From Coriaria nepalensis (taxonomy: Eukaryota > Streptophyta > Magnoliopsida > Cucurbitales > Coriariaceae), in contig CP114492.1 of the NCBI GenBank assembly GCA_027186245.1, positions 5,158,501 to 5,222,500 of the forward strand: a stretch of DNA of 64,000 nt, given 5' to 3'. Shown in pieces: positions 22,101-36,469 of the stretch. Under the pieces are notes generated by a model. That model searched no databases, was not told where the DNA came from, and worked only from the letters and a program-made list of their open reading frames with translations. The first letter of the stretch is position 1. The number at the start of each line of letters is the position of its first letter. The translations under genes were made by a program, and so were the position numbers.

Positions 22101-24873
22101 GATAAGTATGTCAATTAAGAAACCAAGGGAATATTTATTCAAAGCGTCCTTGTTAGAAATATTTCTAATAATGATATATCAACAATGGTAATTCATAGCA
22201 ACCTTTCTTAGCTATTCATCAAATAAATTTCTATCAATATTTGCAAAAATATATATTTCAATCGAAACCTGCAATCTGTTCCGCTTCCTATGATTCTCCA
22301 AGGGTCTAAATGCACATCAAAGTAATTATCAATTGAGATTGGAATAATTAAATATGAGCATTCTATGCATATCAATATCCAATGTTATATCATGCCAAAT
22401 CAATTTAAAGTTCATGAACATCTTAATCATGTCAACTAATATGGATATATCACATTTTTCAAAGCAAACACAACTCATGGCATCAATATCAATATTGTTC
22501 TATCCAAATATCAAAATCAAAAGAATTAGGTCTTGATGGCATCATAAAGATTAAGCATATTTTAATCATGGTATCCAAGCATATTAGCCTATTAAAACAG
22601 AACGAATATATTTACAACATAGCACAACAAGCCATATATGCATTATTATTATGTAACAGTAGGAATACCTCAATAAATATATGAGATTTATAATGAAATT
22701 TGAAATTCAAGTATGGGTTATCATACCTTGCTCTCTTTAATAGTCGCCCTTTCCAATGGCTTGTAGTATATATGCTCAATTAGATTACAAAAAACCAACA
22801 AGCTTAAGAGATATATTACAATTTTGATTACCATATCCAATCATATATTGTCTAGCATTCTTGATCCTAAATTTTTACTTTTGATACATTCAAGCATACA
22901 AAGATTAATAACATTCTAATTATCCCATATCTACCTATAATGTTAGATTAATAACATTCTAATTATCCCATTCTAATTTTTACTTTTTGCTACATGGTTA
23001 TATCACCCAAAAATATGTTCGCCAAATTATCTTACCCATCTTTCAAAATCTTATTTCTAAGGACTCACAATGATTTTTCATTATTGAATGATCATTAGAT
23101 TGACGCAAAAAAATTTAGAATTTGTTTCTATCAATTGAATTTTATTTGCATGATCAAGTTTCAATGTTCATCTTCTAGTGCATTGAAAGATTTCTGTAAT
23201 TCAAAATAATATACTCACATGGATTTTTCATTGATGACATTTTCTTAACATTTTGTTTATATCTCGAATAATATCCTTCTCCTCTTAGTGATTCATCCCT
23301 TTGATTTCCTACAAATTTATCACTCGTTATATTCTAAATGAAGTGTTAGTTCATCAAATGATGTATGTAATAATATTTGACACTCTTCCATTATCAATAT
23401 AATCAACTAGTTCATATTCATCAACTAGTCCTATGACCAAATTCATAAAAAGTAATAGGACATTCAAAGAAAATTATCTAATTTAAGGCTTGTAGAGATA
23501 ATATCAAATTTTCACATAAGCATGGTCATTCTCCTTCTTTAATAAGGTTGCTAAAAATATTGAATTGCCTTTATTTTCCCAACTGTTATTATTCTTCTTC
23601 TATAACTTCTTAATGAAGTATCACCACTTGATGTTGCATGAACTCTCTTGGAATTGAATTTCTCCTTATGCTTGGGTCTCTTTTCGATTGAATTTCATCT
23701 TCTTACTCCAATCTTTCTCAACTTTACCAATGCATATAGATTGTATACTTCAAATGATATACCATGAAGCCTCTTTCCACTTCTTGAGTGAGAGAGAGGA
23801 GATTGATATGTACTCCGGTCATGTGCTAAGAACACTTGCCATAATAAGTTTTCATTTGCATCCTCTTTATACCTATATATATTCACTCAAATCGATGCTT
23901 TGATGCCATACCATGTTGGGTCCAATCAAGTTAGTTCTAAGAGTTCCCTTAAGACCTCACACTATTTTCACTTCCTTAATGTGAGTATTCTTTCAAGAAC
24001 AATGTGTAGAAATATGGCCTAACTTGTAACAATAAAAGCATCTTAACGATGACTTGACATTATCAATGCTTTTGACAAAGAAATGTTTAGCACTTTTCTT
24101 TTTCAAGGGGGGTTCATATAAGCCAACTTTATCATAAACACTTCTTTGAGAAATGAGATCATTTACTTCTTCCAAAAGCCTTTTTGTCTTTACTTTTAAA
24201 TTTTAATGTTTCCATTAACTCATTAAAAGCATTTTCAAGCTCATTATCATTATTTGGCCAAATAATGGAGATGCAAAGTTTGGCCTTTGTCTTAAATTGG
24301 GCCATAGGACTCACACAAATCCCTCACTTAGAACTTACTAGGCAATGAAATAATCTTGAATTAAGTGTTAGAATAGGTCAAACTTAGGTCAAAAATGGAT
24401 AAGGATGAAATCCAAGAGATGAGATCAATAGCTGGTTGACCTTATCAGGTGTCATAAAGACTTATTGTAGTAGGGAACAAGAATTAACATGCATATAATG
24501 CCTTTATTGGGCATAAGAATTAGTTAGCCAGGTGGTCAACCTTAATCCAGGCAGAGTCTTCATTACTCACCTAAAGTCATGAAATAGATTTACATGACTT
24601 TTGGGCAGCTTCTTAAGTATAAATAGACTAAGGTATAAGTACCTAAGATATAAATAGACTAAGGTAACTAGAGAGAAAGGGAGAAAATGGGGTTTTCCCT
24701 TTCAAAACTTCTTACCATTCTCACTCTTAAGCTCTAAATCTTATTTAGTTTATTAATACACCTACTATCTTATTATATCACTATGATATAACTCACAAAT
24801 ACTAATTCTAACCATTGGAGGGGGGCCACTGGTCTGTTTCAGATGGTTAAGGTGGAAATACTATTGGGGGAAA
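19151..24873. other. AT-rich intergenic DNA, no host gene found
   Basis: No ORF here resembles a conserved protein apart from one retroelement scrap near 24,000. The stretch 20,480-20,600 contains a GTGGTTCGGCCAATTCGTGCCTA sequence that recurs in plant LTR elements, suggesting decayed retroelement origin. A 26 bp sequence is duplicated 43 bp apart (22,902 and 22,945). Transposon-derived sequence is likely but cannot be classified by eye. Confidence 0.5.
23993..24175 (-). pseudogene. Retrotransposon gag zinc-knuckle fragment
   Basis: A 60-residue reading frame ends in CFYCYKLGHISTHC, a CX2CX4HX4C knuckle typical of copia gag proteins. It is preceded by a Lys-rich stretch. The rest of gag and all of pol are missing nearby, so this is an isolated relic. 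Confidence 0.6.
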
Positions 24874-26176
24874 TGTTGGAAAATAAGTTTAAAATTTCGC
24901 AGCGAAAGTAATTATTAATCCTACCGTATAACAAAAATTTTCTAAAAACTTTTAGTGATCATTTAGATATACAATAAATTAATTATATAACTATGCAAAG
25001 AGATCATACCTTAGCCTACTTAAATCGTTCGAGGAGACTCACACCACAGTCGTTTAGATAGATCCTCAATACACTAGGATGTGTGCAAGCACGTAGAAAT
25101 GATAATATTTTCTCACTTTTTCTTTTTATGAAAATGCATCTCTATTTTTTCGTATCTTGGAATAATTAGAACATGATGTATTTATAGAGTTCCATTAGGT
25201 TTTTTATTTAATTTAAATATTTTAAATTAATTGAATTGATGACTCAATCATAATATTAAATGAGAATATAATTATTAGATGATATCTTTGATATGGTCAA
25301 ATCTTTTCAAATATGATTTAAAATATAATCTTATCTATTTCAAATCAAATCATATCTTGAAAGATATATTTGATTTAGTCAAACTTTTTCAAATCTTATT
25401 TAAAATAGAATCTCATCTATTATAAATCAAATCATATCTTATTTGAAATTTAAATTAGTTTTTCAAACCAATTTAAATTTGACTTACATAATCTTGATAT
25501 TAAATTAATATCTCATATCAATTTAATATTATATATAACATATTTAATTCAAAATCAAATATATTATTATTTAATATATGAAGAAGGTTTGGATTTCATA
25601 TCTGTAAATCACATTCTCAGCCACTTATCCTAGTGAATCTCTAAAATAAAAGTTTTAAGCCTGTTTACAAACAAACCATGACGAGTGAATCAAAAGATCC
25701 AGTTGACATAAATAGGAGTTCATGACCACTCAGGATTCAAATTGATCTGTCTATGATCATTTATTGATATAAATAAAATTTGTTATGGCCAACGGTATTT
25801 TAATAAAGAATTAATTCATATCATGTCATGTCCTATATAATCCAATTATATAAAGTACCTCCACTAAGATGTCTATCTACATCAGCAATCCGGATCTAAA
25901 TCTATTGCATTCACAATACTAGCGGACCGTACTAACAAACATTAATTAAAGATTTCATACTTTAATATGTTGTAGACAATTTAATTCATTATCTATAATC
26001 TTAATCCTTTCGTACCAATACACGATTATAGTCATATAAATGAATTTAGAATTTTCTGATATTTATTCATATTATTCAATAATAATACATTCACAACAAT
26101 TATATAAAAACATGTTACTTTTATTAATTACACAAAACAATACTCATCACATGGTTTCAGGTCACCATGCCCAACA
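24874..26176 (-). repeat. 3' LTR of copia element 1 (internally deleted)
   Basis: Reads TGTTGGGCATGG at its start and TTCCAACA at its end on the minus strand. It lacks about 0.5 kb present in the partner LTR; the breakpoint is near 25,580, where ATATGAAGAAGGTTTGGATT joins sequences that are far apart in the other copy. Confidence 0.85.
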
Positions 26177-26329
26177 AACTCTCACTTGACCTTAAAACAA
26201 GTGAGACATCTTCCTCATTCATGAATTGTATACATGATCCTCAAAAGACTTTGCTAGAAGTGTCTTGGCAAACAGATCTGCAAGGTTCTGTTCCAACGCT
26301 ATCTTCATAATGGTCACATCACGTCGGCG

Positions 26330-27700
26330 CATTATCTATCTAATGAGATGATATTTCCTCTTTATGTGCTTGCCCCTCTTGTGACTCCTTGGTTCATTTG
26401 AATTAGCCACTACTCCACTATTGTCATAGTATAGGATTAGTGGCCTATCCATATCTAGAATAACTTCTAGATCAGTATAGAACTTCCTAAGCCAAACCAC
26501 CTCTTTCACTACTTCACAAGCTGCTATGCATTCTACTTCCATGGTAGAATCTGCAATATTGGATTGTTTGATACTTTTCTAGACTACAGCTCCTCCACCA
26601 AGTGTAAATACTGATCCAGAAGTTGATTTCAACTATCTTTATCTAATTGAAAATTAGAATCAGTGTATCTAGTGGGGTTTAGGTCTCCACCTAAATAAAC
26701 AAGCATAGAGTCTATCGTTCTCTGAAGATACTTGAGAATATGCTTTATTGCTATCTAGTGTTCTAAAACCAGGATTTGATTGATAACAATACTATCAGTA
26801 CTCTATAGCAAATGTCTAGTCTTGTACACGTTATGCCATACATAAGACTGCCTACAGCTCAGGCATAGGGAATCTGTCTCATCTCTTCTTCTTCTTAAGG
26901 TGTCTTTGGACAATGCTCTTTAGAAAGAACTACTCCATATCTGGTTGGTAATTGAATAGTTTTGGAGTTTTGTATTGAGAATCAAGCCATCACCTTATCT
27001 ATATAAGAGGCTTGAGACAGTTTTAAAAACTAGTTCTTCCTATCCCTTCAGATTTGGATTCCTAGAACATAGTTTGCTGCTCCTAAATCTTTTATTTGGA
27101 ATTCCTTGGCTGGTCATGACAATATTTCTACATCAATCCCAAAGAGTAAAAATATCATTTACATAAATAACTAAGAAGACCACATTCTTATCTTTGATGT
27201 GTTTATATACACATGGTTCATCAACATTTTGCTCGAAACCATATGTTGTAATAGTCTCATCAAACCTTAGGTTCCAAGACCTATAAGCTTGCTTCAATCC
27301 ATAAATGGATCCAAGCAACTTGCAAACTTTTTTCTCTTAGCCCTTTTGCATAAAACCTTTTGTTTGCATCATATAAATGTTTCTTCAATATATGCATTCA
27401 AAAAATTTATCTTGACATCCATTTTCCATATCACATAGTCTAAACTAGCAACTATGGATAAAAGAATGCATAGACTTTAGCATGGCAACGAGAGAGAAAA
27501 TCTCTTTATAATCGACTCATTCCCTTTGGGTATAGCCTTTTGCTACAAGTCGTGCTTTAAAAGTCTCTACTTTCCCATCTATACCTCTTTTTCTTCTTGA
27601 AGTTCCATTTACATCCAATGGGTCTGACATCTTTAGGTGGATCTACAAGTTCCTAAACATAATTAAAATACATGGATTTCATTTCTTAGTTCATAGCATC
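26330..27700 (-). pseudogene. Copia RT/RNase H remnant (element 1)
   Basis: Broken minus-strand pol. An RT start (IGCKW-like) lies near 27,590. A segment with SIYGLKQAYRSWN and VIYVNDIF is at 27,133-27,318 (the catalytic YVDD is changed to YVND). RNase H with EAxxVVWLRKF-like sequence and YYDNSG..AN..EPRSHKRGKHI is at 26,336-26,542. Multiple stops and frameshifts separate them. No integrase was recognised upstream. Confidence 0.75.
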
Positions 27701-28439
27701 TTACCATTTATCCTTGTCAGAAGCATCCATTGCCTCTTTAAAGGTTAATGGATCATCCTGGTTTATGTCTAACATTAGAACCTCTGCCTTGTGTTCATAG
27801 CGAATGGGTTATCTCACAATTCTCCCACTACGACGAGCTAACTGGGTGTTCTGATTAGGATTAGTGGTCTTCTGATATTATCATTCATCAGATGGTGATC
27901 GAGATGGTCTGATCTGATTAGAATTCAAGTCCTCTAGTATTACCTTACTTTGAGGCTTATAGTTCGTCATATAGTCATGTTCAAAAAAGGTTATATTTGT
28001 CGATACAGACACATTTTTCTCACTATGACTACAAAAGTAACCTCTTATTGTTCCGGAAGCGTAGTCAATGAATAAAGAAAAAAATACAAATAAATAAAGA
28101 AATAGAAATTACATAAGGGTTTCAAGTGTTACATCCTTCCCTAAGTTTACTTCATCTTGAATATAAGTCCAACTGGTAATTTTCTAAAACAAACCCAATC
28201 CATAAATTCCTAGAAAAATAATTTTTTCTAACCTCAATTTTATATTTAACTTAATTATTTCCAATTAGGCCTAAACGTTTTTGGGGCCTATTAGACTTAT
28301 TTGGGTCAAACCTAATAAGTTCTTTGGGTTTTCAAAAAATCCAAAATTAAGTAAATGGACCTAAAATATATTAATTTTTTTTTGGGCCATAAATTAAATA
28401 GGTCAAACCCATTTACTGGGCGTGTCATAGGTTGAACTT

Positions 28440-28700
28440 ATAACCCGATCCATTTTAACATCATGGGCTGAAGACCGTGAAAATTCTAGGGTAAGCCACA
28501 GACGACAATGACTTGAGACAGCCGCCGCCGCTTGTAGCGGCGCACGCTAGCCGAAGCAAATAACCTTGTGCCGTGGGACCATCCTGCAGCAGTCTCGTGG
28601 CTACTGCATGCAATGGCGCCGCGAGATAGATCCCGCGGCCTGCTGCTTGCAGCGACGCTGCCCCCGGTTGCTGTTTGTCGCAGCCCATGAACCCACCTCA
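28440..28700. other. GC-rich island in the leader of copia element 1
   Basis: A GC-rich segment (CCGCCGCCGCTTGTAGCGGCGC and similar, 28,520 onward) in AT-rich surroundings, between the primer site and the pol remnant. Open frames here on both strands look compositional, with no recognised domain. A comparable CGCCGCTGCCG segment occurs in the leader of element 2 near 36,505. Confidence 0.45.
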
Positions 28701-28964
28701 TGTTTTCTTCTTCCTCTTTATTGTGCAGAACAAGAAACAAAAATATTGTATAGAAAATCCTATGCCACAAATCATCTTACACAAAACTAGGGAAAGAAAA
28801 TTAAACATATTCTTAACCTAAAATTACCATACAATTAACGATCCATTATATCAACCATTCATTCAAAAAATATAAACATCTATTCAACAAACATATCACA
28901 TATATATGATAATGTAAGAATTCAACAACGATATATATATATATAAAGACCCTCTGATACCAAT

Positions 28965-30745
28965 TGTTGAAAATCAAGTTTAAAATTTCGCTGTGGAAGT
29001 GATTATTGGTCCTAGTGTATAACAAAACTTTTCTAATAACTTTTAGCGATTCTTTATATATATATATAGATTAATCACATAGCTATGCGATGAGATCATA
29101 CCTTAGCTTATGTAAATCGTTCGAGGTGACTCACACCACAATCTTCTAGATTGATCCTCAACACACTAGAACGAGTGTGGGCACGTAGAGATGTTATCTC
29201 TTTTTCTATTTGTGAAAAAGCCTCTCTATTTTTTCGCATGATTAAATAATTAGAACATGATATATTTATAGAGTTTCATTAAATTTTTAATTTAATTTAA
29301 ACACTTTAAATAAATTAAATTGATGGCTCAATCATAATGTTAAATGATAAGTGAATCATTAGATGATATCTTTGATATAGCCAAATCTTTTCAAATATGA
29401 TTTGAAATAAAATCTTATCTATTTCAAATCATATCATATCTTTAATAATATATTTGATTTACTCAATTATTTTCAAATTTTATTTAAAATAGAATCTCAT
29501 CTATTATAAATCAAATAATATCTTATTTGAATTTTAAAGTAGTTTTTCAAACCAATTTAAATTTGACTTACCTAATCTTAATATTGAATTAATATTTCAT
29601 ATCAATTTAATATTATATATAACATATTTAATTCAAAATCAAATATATTATTATTTAATATATGAATTTAGAAATTCATCATTTAAAATACATCTTTTAA
29701 TTAATTAATACTAATTATCTCATAATTACAAATTTACCCAAAAAAATCTATTTTCTTGCAAATTAAGTCTTTTTTTCAACTTTTGTCATTCTTATTCTAC
29801 AGTGTTTTACAAGGGTGACATGGGGACCATGAACCTATAATTTCAAGCTTCAATAAATTAGATTATTAATTAAACTCTTTAATATAATAAATCTAATTTA
29901 TTAATCTCAATATTATTCCACTAAAAATATGATATTGCATTCTTGCAATTATAGAACATATTATTGAGCAATCTCTAGTAGTTCATTGATATTATCATTA
30001 CATGCTATCTAATCCTCCAAAAATTGATTCATAATTAGAGTTAGTTAAAATTACCGGTTTACCCTTTTAATTATCTTTTTATCTTTAAGTACCATTAATC
30101 TACTAGGAACGGTCAATTTATAACTTAATTATAAATTTGAGCTCAAAACCATTCAATTCTAGAATTAACCCTTAAGAAAACCAATATACAATCTTCTATG
30201 GAGAAAGGTTTGGATTCTATAGCTATAAATCATGTTTCCAATCGCTTATCCTAGTGAATTTCTAAAACAAAAGTCTTTAGCTCGGTTGATAAACAAACCG
30301 GGATGAGTGAATCGAAAGATGCAGTTGACATAAACATGAGTTCATGACCACTCAGGATTCAGATTGATTTGCATATGAGATCATCTATTGATATGAATAA
30401 AATTTCTTATAGCAAATGGTATTTTAAAAAATAATTCATTCATTTGAGATTATGTCCTATATAATCCAATTATATAAAGTACCTCTACTAGTGGATCGTA
30501 CCAGCAATCATTAATTAAAGATTCTATATTTTAATATGTTATAGATAATTTAATTAATTATTTATAATCTTAATTCTCTCGTACTAATGTAAGATTATAG
30601 TCACATAAATGAATTTGGAATTTTATGATATTTATATGCATTATTCAATAATAATACATTCACAATAATTATATAGAAAAATATCACTTTTATTTATTTC
30701 ACAAAACAATACTCATCACAGGCTTTCAGGGCACTATGCCCAATA
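28965..30745 (-). repeat. 5' LTR of copia element 1
   Basis: 1,781 bp copy, starting at 30745 (TATTGGGCATAG, a mutated TG) and ending with TTTTCAACA at 28965 on the minus strand. The same family occurs as a solitary LTR in opposite orientation at 39222-41049. Confidence 0.85.
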
Positions 30746-31180
30746 CGAAAGTCCAATTCTAACACTCTAGCTGGATTTCGACACCAATAGTTTAGTGCTT
30801 TTATGGGAATCGAAAGTCTAAAACTCAGCCACAACAATCTAAATTACCTTATACCCACTTACTTTACCTTGTTACTAGAGTGAAGATGGATTTGATGGAA
30901 GAAAATAAAAATAGTGGAGCTGTCTGAACGAAAGGGATAACTCCAAGAAATCTAGTCTTCCCTGATTTCCTTATTGCAATGTGTAGAGTGTTTTTTTTTT
31001 TTTTTTTTGCATAAACACAAGCAAAATTATAACAAAAAGTGACACATCACCCGTTAAATTCCCTTTAGAAAGGTGCCCACTTACTTTAAAACTTTCCTAT
31101 AGACCGCAAACTTGGGAAAAGAGTTAGGAAAAAGAGTTACCTTACACCCACTTACTTTAAAATTTTTTAATCTCATCCTA
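30746..31180. other. Spacer between two copia elements
   Basis: Contains a T-run of about 20 bases near 30,990 and no recognised coding sequence. Possibly older repeat sequence into which the elements inserted. Confidence 0.4.
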
Positions 31181-33179
31181 AACATGCATAATTCAATAGC
31201 AAGATCAATTATACAATATTCATATATCTCATATACAAATCTTTTACAGTAAAGCATAATAAATCCTATGAATTTAAATTACAAGTTTAGGTTAAAGGGT
31301 TATCTTAACTTGATGAGCAAACCAATATTATTCCACTTGCAATCTAAAATGAGGAAGATTCAAGACCCCCACATATTAGTCTTCTAATCATAATCTACAC
31401 GATTTGTTCACTCAGTTAGTTTTCTACCTTATGATTCAATACATTAATCAAAAGGTTTGGGGAAAGGGATAAGAAAAACTCTATTTTTTGCCAAAAAAGA
31501 GATGTGTTGCATTAGGGTTTTCAGCCACTTAGTGGTCTATTTATAAGGGACCACTATGTATAAGGTTTCCTAGTCACATTAGATTTTTTTTATAGCAAAG
31601 GTTTCCTTGTAGCAAAGATTTCCTTAATTCTCACTTAAGTAAACAAATGGGTCAAACCCATATCCTGTGTGGCCGGCCACTTCCGTGGGTATTAACCCAT
31701 AAATACCTTGATTAATTTCACCTATGTAAATATAATTAATAATCCGGCTCATTAAGTCTTTAATGTTTGATTATTAATAGAAGCTTTTAGAACCATTTTA
31801 TAATTAAATAGAAGTTCTATTGTGATTTATTAATTTCCAATTAAAGTAATGTCACACTTACTTATGCTAGTAGAGTTACATGATGTTAGATTTAACAAAT
31901 TATCAATTACCATTTTACCTTTATAGTCAAATTATAAGTCAAATTACCGTTTTACCCCTAAAATGGAAACTATTTATTTTCCTTTTTTCTCCAATGATTC
32001 TTAACTGAGTTATTTCGAATCTTATGTGTGTGACCAATTAGGTTCTACATCACATCAATAAGATGATTTCATAACACTTTATTATTTTATTTAGTTCATA
32101 ATTAAATTCATTTAATTTAAAACACATTTTAAATTATTCAATTAACTTAATCATCCCATGATTGAATTACTTAAACCACCAAGTCAAGATTAACTTCTAG
32201 TAAAATGTCAAGACTGCCCAAGAGATGGGAAATACCATCTTTCGAAAGAACCTATTGTGTCTATAGTATATTTACAATTAATAATCCTTCCATCTTGCCA
32301 ATATCTTTACTCATCTTAGGACATAGTCTAACTATTAAATCTTAATAGACAAATCATATGAATCATTATATCTTTAATGAACATCAACAATGGATTTACA
32401 GAAACTCATTTCATATCATACTACCTTGCAAAGATTCCTGGTTCAACAAAATATATAATTTATAGGATTTATTTCTAAATACGGAAGCGATGAATTCACT
32501 CTTGACTAGTCACAACCTATATGTACAATTAATACCCAATTCACCCTATGTTCCCCCATGGTTTGGGCTAATTAGAATGATGTCAAAATATGGAACCTAA
32601 AACATAAAATATCATGGCGATCTAAGGTGTAAGGACCACATGTAATATAATAACTAGCTAATTCTCATTTACAGTCAATATTAATTACCATTAAGAATTA
32701 TTTAAGTGTCATGTTTAGTATCTTTAGTCTCTACTAAGCACCCACATAATCATCATAATGTTCCACTATGGCCATGAGATCGGCCACCCTAAACGCTTTA
32801 GGTGATGAACTATGTGATTGTCTATCTGGGTCATGTCTATTTGTGAGATCTTATGACAACGAACAGTTCGTATCTTAAGCATTAAGCAACTTGAGTCTCA
32901 ATTAGAATGATCTCTATTATGATCTCAAAAGCGCATAACTTAAGTTATTGAAATTTATCATGATATTTATTTATAGAATATAATATATTAATTCTAATAA
33001 AATTAATAAACATGATAAATACTAACTGACTTTCATAAATGACAACAAATAATAATATTAATTGCCTTGGTAATATATATAAAAATGGTATGACATAAAT
33101 ATATATAAAAATGGTATGACATACAGTTATTTACACCATCGGGTCAAAACTAGATTGGCTTGATGGGTATACACTTTCA
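31180..33179 (-). repeat. 3' LTR of copia element 2
   Basis: About 2 kb. Its start (minus strand) at 33179 is fixed by the adjacent polypurine tract. The low-coordinate end is approximate: similarity with the right LTR begins around CATGCAT..AGCAAGATCAAT (31,184 and 37,110). It contains a 27 bp tandem repeat ending in AAAAATGGTATGACATA (33,070-33,122). Confidence 0.75.
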
Positions 33180-33389
33180 ATCTCCCACTTACCCTAAAGC
33201 CAATCATTACAGAATATAATTTCCATCTTGTCAAGATGGCAATCAAACTTCTATTAGGAAAGCATCTTAGTAAATGGATTTGCTATGTTATCATCTTTTT
33301 TGACCCTTTCTATGTTGACATCCCTTCTTCGACCTATCCCTTGTATAAAGTGATAGTATCGCAACACATGTTTAGATTTCTGATAAGAC

Positions 33390-36089
33390 CTTGGTTCTTT
33401 TGCTTATGCTATTGCACCGTTGTTATCGTAATACACTACTATGAGATCAACGATGCTTGGAACCACACCAAGTTCAATTATAAACTTTTTCATCCAAACT
33501 GCCTCTTTTTTTGCTTCTAAAGTTGCAATGTATTCGGCTTTAGTAGTCGAATCCACAGTTGTTTCCTATTTGGAACTTTTTTTAACTAACCGCTCCACGA
33601 TTGAGTGTGAAAACAAAAATAAAAATTAATTTGCTAGCATCAACATTTGACTGAAATCTTCAATTTTCAAGTCAAATCCTCCACAAATCAAAAACATCTC
33701 TTTAGTCCTTCTTAAGTACTTAGGAATGTTCTTAACAGAAATCCAATGCTTGTATCCCAGATTTCCTGGAAACCTATTTGTAACACTTAGAGTATAGGCA
33801 ACATCTGGCCTCATACGTAACATAGCGTACATGATGGATCTTATTGTTGAAGCATAAGGTACTCCACTCATCTCATCCCTCTTTGATTGTGTCTTAGGAG
33901 ACATAGTCTTGGAAACGTAGATTCCATGACTCATTGGCGGGAGTCTTCTCTTTCAATCTTCCATGCTAAATTGTTTTAGCATTTTATCTATGTATGTTAA
34001 CTAGGTTAAGCTTAGATGCCTTCTAAATCTATCTCTATAGATCTGTATTCCTAGGATATAGGCTCATTTACCCAAATCTTTCATGGAGAATTTCTTTGAT
34101 AACCATAGCTTTATAGACTCAACATACCTACATCATTCCCAATGAGTAATATATCATCCACATATAGAATAGTAAAAGCAACATATCTTCCACTAACTTT
34201 CTTGTATAATAGAATTTCTTTAATGAAGTCAAACAATTTAATTGTTTCATTGAAACAAATGTTCCAACTCCGAGATGTTTGTTTTAGGTGTTCTAGGTCA
34301 TATAGACCTTTGTAGATTATGCAACTTTTTTATGTTTCTCTTGTCTGTGAACCTCTTGGGTTGCATCATATACACATCCTTCTCGAGGTACCCATTTAGG
34401 AAGGCTATCTTCACGTCAATTTGATAGATTTCATAATCATGGTATGCTACAATGACAAGCAATATCTGAATTGATTTAAGTCATTTCAACAGGTAAGAAG
34501 GTTTCCTTATATCGATCCCTGTCTATAATCCCCTACAACTACTTTAGCCTTGTTGGTTTCAACCTTTCCATCTATTTCGGTTTTCCTCTTGAATTCCGAT
34601 TTACATCCTATAAGAACTATTCCACCAAGTCCCATACTTAGTTGGCATACATAGAATCACTCTCGGATTAGGCTTCTAGTCATCTCTTGAAATCTGAGCC
34701 ATTAATTTCCTCAGAATAAGTTGTAGGGGTATCATCTATGATCGACCTATTAATTGCCTTGTAACACTCTGGCCCACTTGATACTCTACTAGATCTATGA
34801 ACTTGCTGTGTACACTGAGTTTTTATAGTATCATCTCTTAGAGGCACCTTAGCCGAAAGTTGTGGGGTAAGGTCTGAATGTCATTTTGTGAGTCTTGAAC
34901 TTCCTTAAGTTCGACCTTACTCTCCACTATTTTTTATAGAAATGATTTCCTTCTCTAAGAAGACATCATGCTTAGTAACAAACACCTTTTAATCAGTGGG
35001 ATGATAGAAGTATTATCTCAAATTTTCCTTTTGATATCCCATAAAATAATACTTTTCAGATCCTACCTCCAACTTTTCATAGTAATGTGAATATGTTTGA
35101 AGCTTTCGCTTCTGCCTTTATGTATCTCATATGGTGTCGTACAAAGATATTTTGAAGGAATTATGTTAATAGACTAGGACATATCCTTACAACGATTGTG
35201 GTAGATCGATAAGACTCATCATCGATTGAACCATCTCCAAGAGGGTCTGATTTGTTCTCTCAGACATGCCATTCAACTATAGCATTTTAGGAGGGGTTCA
35301 TTGTGAGATTATATTGTTCTCTTTCAGGTAGTCAAGAACCTCTAAGCTTAAATATTCACAACATCGATATGATCGAAGTATCTTAATACTTTTTCCTAGT
35401 TGTTTTTCTACTTCACTCTTATATTCCTTGAATTTCTTAAACAATTCAAATTTGTGCTTCATAAAATAAATATATCAGAATCTAGAGAAATCATTTGTGA
35501 ATTTGATGAAGTTCGAAAAACTACCTCTAGCGAGAGTTGACATAGGTCCACATTCATCGGCATGTACTAGGCTCAACAACTGAGTTTGTATCTCTCCAGT
35601 TCTATTAAAAGGAGATTTGATCATCTTTCCTAACAAATAAGATTCGCCTGTTGACTTTAATTCTAAATCAAATGGATTCAAGTATCCATCTTTATGCAAC
35701 TTTTGAATCCTTATCTCATTAGCATGACCTAATCGACAATGCTATAGGTATATTTGATTCAGATCAAACATTATTTTTTTGACATGTTCAATATTGACAC
35801 AAGTTTCATTGGTTAAACTTAAGATATAAATACTATTATTTAAGGAACTACTTGAATAAAATAATCCATTTAAATAGAAACTTATAATTTTATCCTTGAT
35901 TGAAAAGGAAAAGCCCTCTTCATCAAGTCTGAAAACATAAGAAATTTTTGTAATTAAAGTTGTTGCAAAATAATAATGTCTCAAATCCAAAATTAAGCCC
36001 AAAGAAAAAATTGAACTATAAGTGCCTACAACTAAAGCATCAACTTTTGCTTCATTTTCAGCTTGTAGGTTGGTTTCTCCTTTCTTCAA
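33390..36089 (-). pseudogene. Copia pol pseudogene (element 2)
   Basis: Minus-strand blocks in copia order. A protease/pre-integrase region (35,742-36,089) is followed by a zinc/integrase start at 35,475-35,699 (SYLLGKMIKSPFN, then a GPMSTLARG and FSRF core start). RT pieces lie around 34,000-34,600. The RT C-terminus is at 33,626-33,934 (GVPYASTIRSIMYAM). RNase H near 33,400-33,570 has AEYIAT..EAKKEAVWMKKF and YYDNNGAIA-like sequence. Frequent stops and frameshifts make it inactive. Confidence 0.8.
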
Positions 36090-36469
36090 GATCCATGTAC
36101 TTTTTAGGTTCTGTACATTATTACAATATGAGATCTACAATTGATATCCAATACTAAAGTAGAATAATCATTACAAGAAAGGTTAACCTCAATAAGAAGA
36201 TACATGAAGTACCAACATCATGCTTTTGTAGAGTTGCAATCACATTAAATTCACCATAAACTATTTAAGGCAATTTAATTGATTTCATGTTTGATATGAA
36301 CAATTTATATTATTCTACTTTCCAAGTATACATCAAACACTTAATTTAATCATTAATTATTTAAAACAAATTAACATTTTAATTATTTAGATTAAATATT
36401 AGATTTTATTAATTTTAACAAAGTGTCCAAAAATGACCTAATCAAATTAGGGTTTCTACGACAAAAACT

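Larger units (their letters stand above)
24874..30745 (-). mobile_element. Ty1/copia element 1 (minus), deleted
   Basis: Two related LTRs (24874-26176 and 28965-30745) flank a 2.8 kb internal region that reads on the minus strand. Just inside the high-coordinate LTR is TTGGTATCAGAGGG (28951-28964, minus), a tRNA-Met-type primer site, so that LTR is the 5' one. Flanking GGAAA (24869-24873) and CGAAA (30746-30750) are probably a 5 bp target duplication with one mutation. Only RT and RNase H remnants remain; gag, protease and integrase are missing. Copia is inferred from RT/RNase H similarity. Confidence 0.85.

Noticed and set aside
28461..28790. Overlapping frames on both strands in a GC-rich patch
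   Set aside because: Open frames there follow from composition; no conserved motif, and they sit in a retroelement leader.
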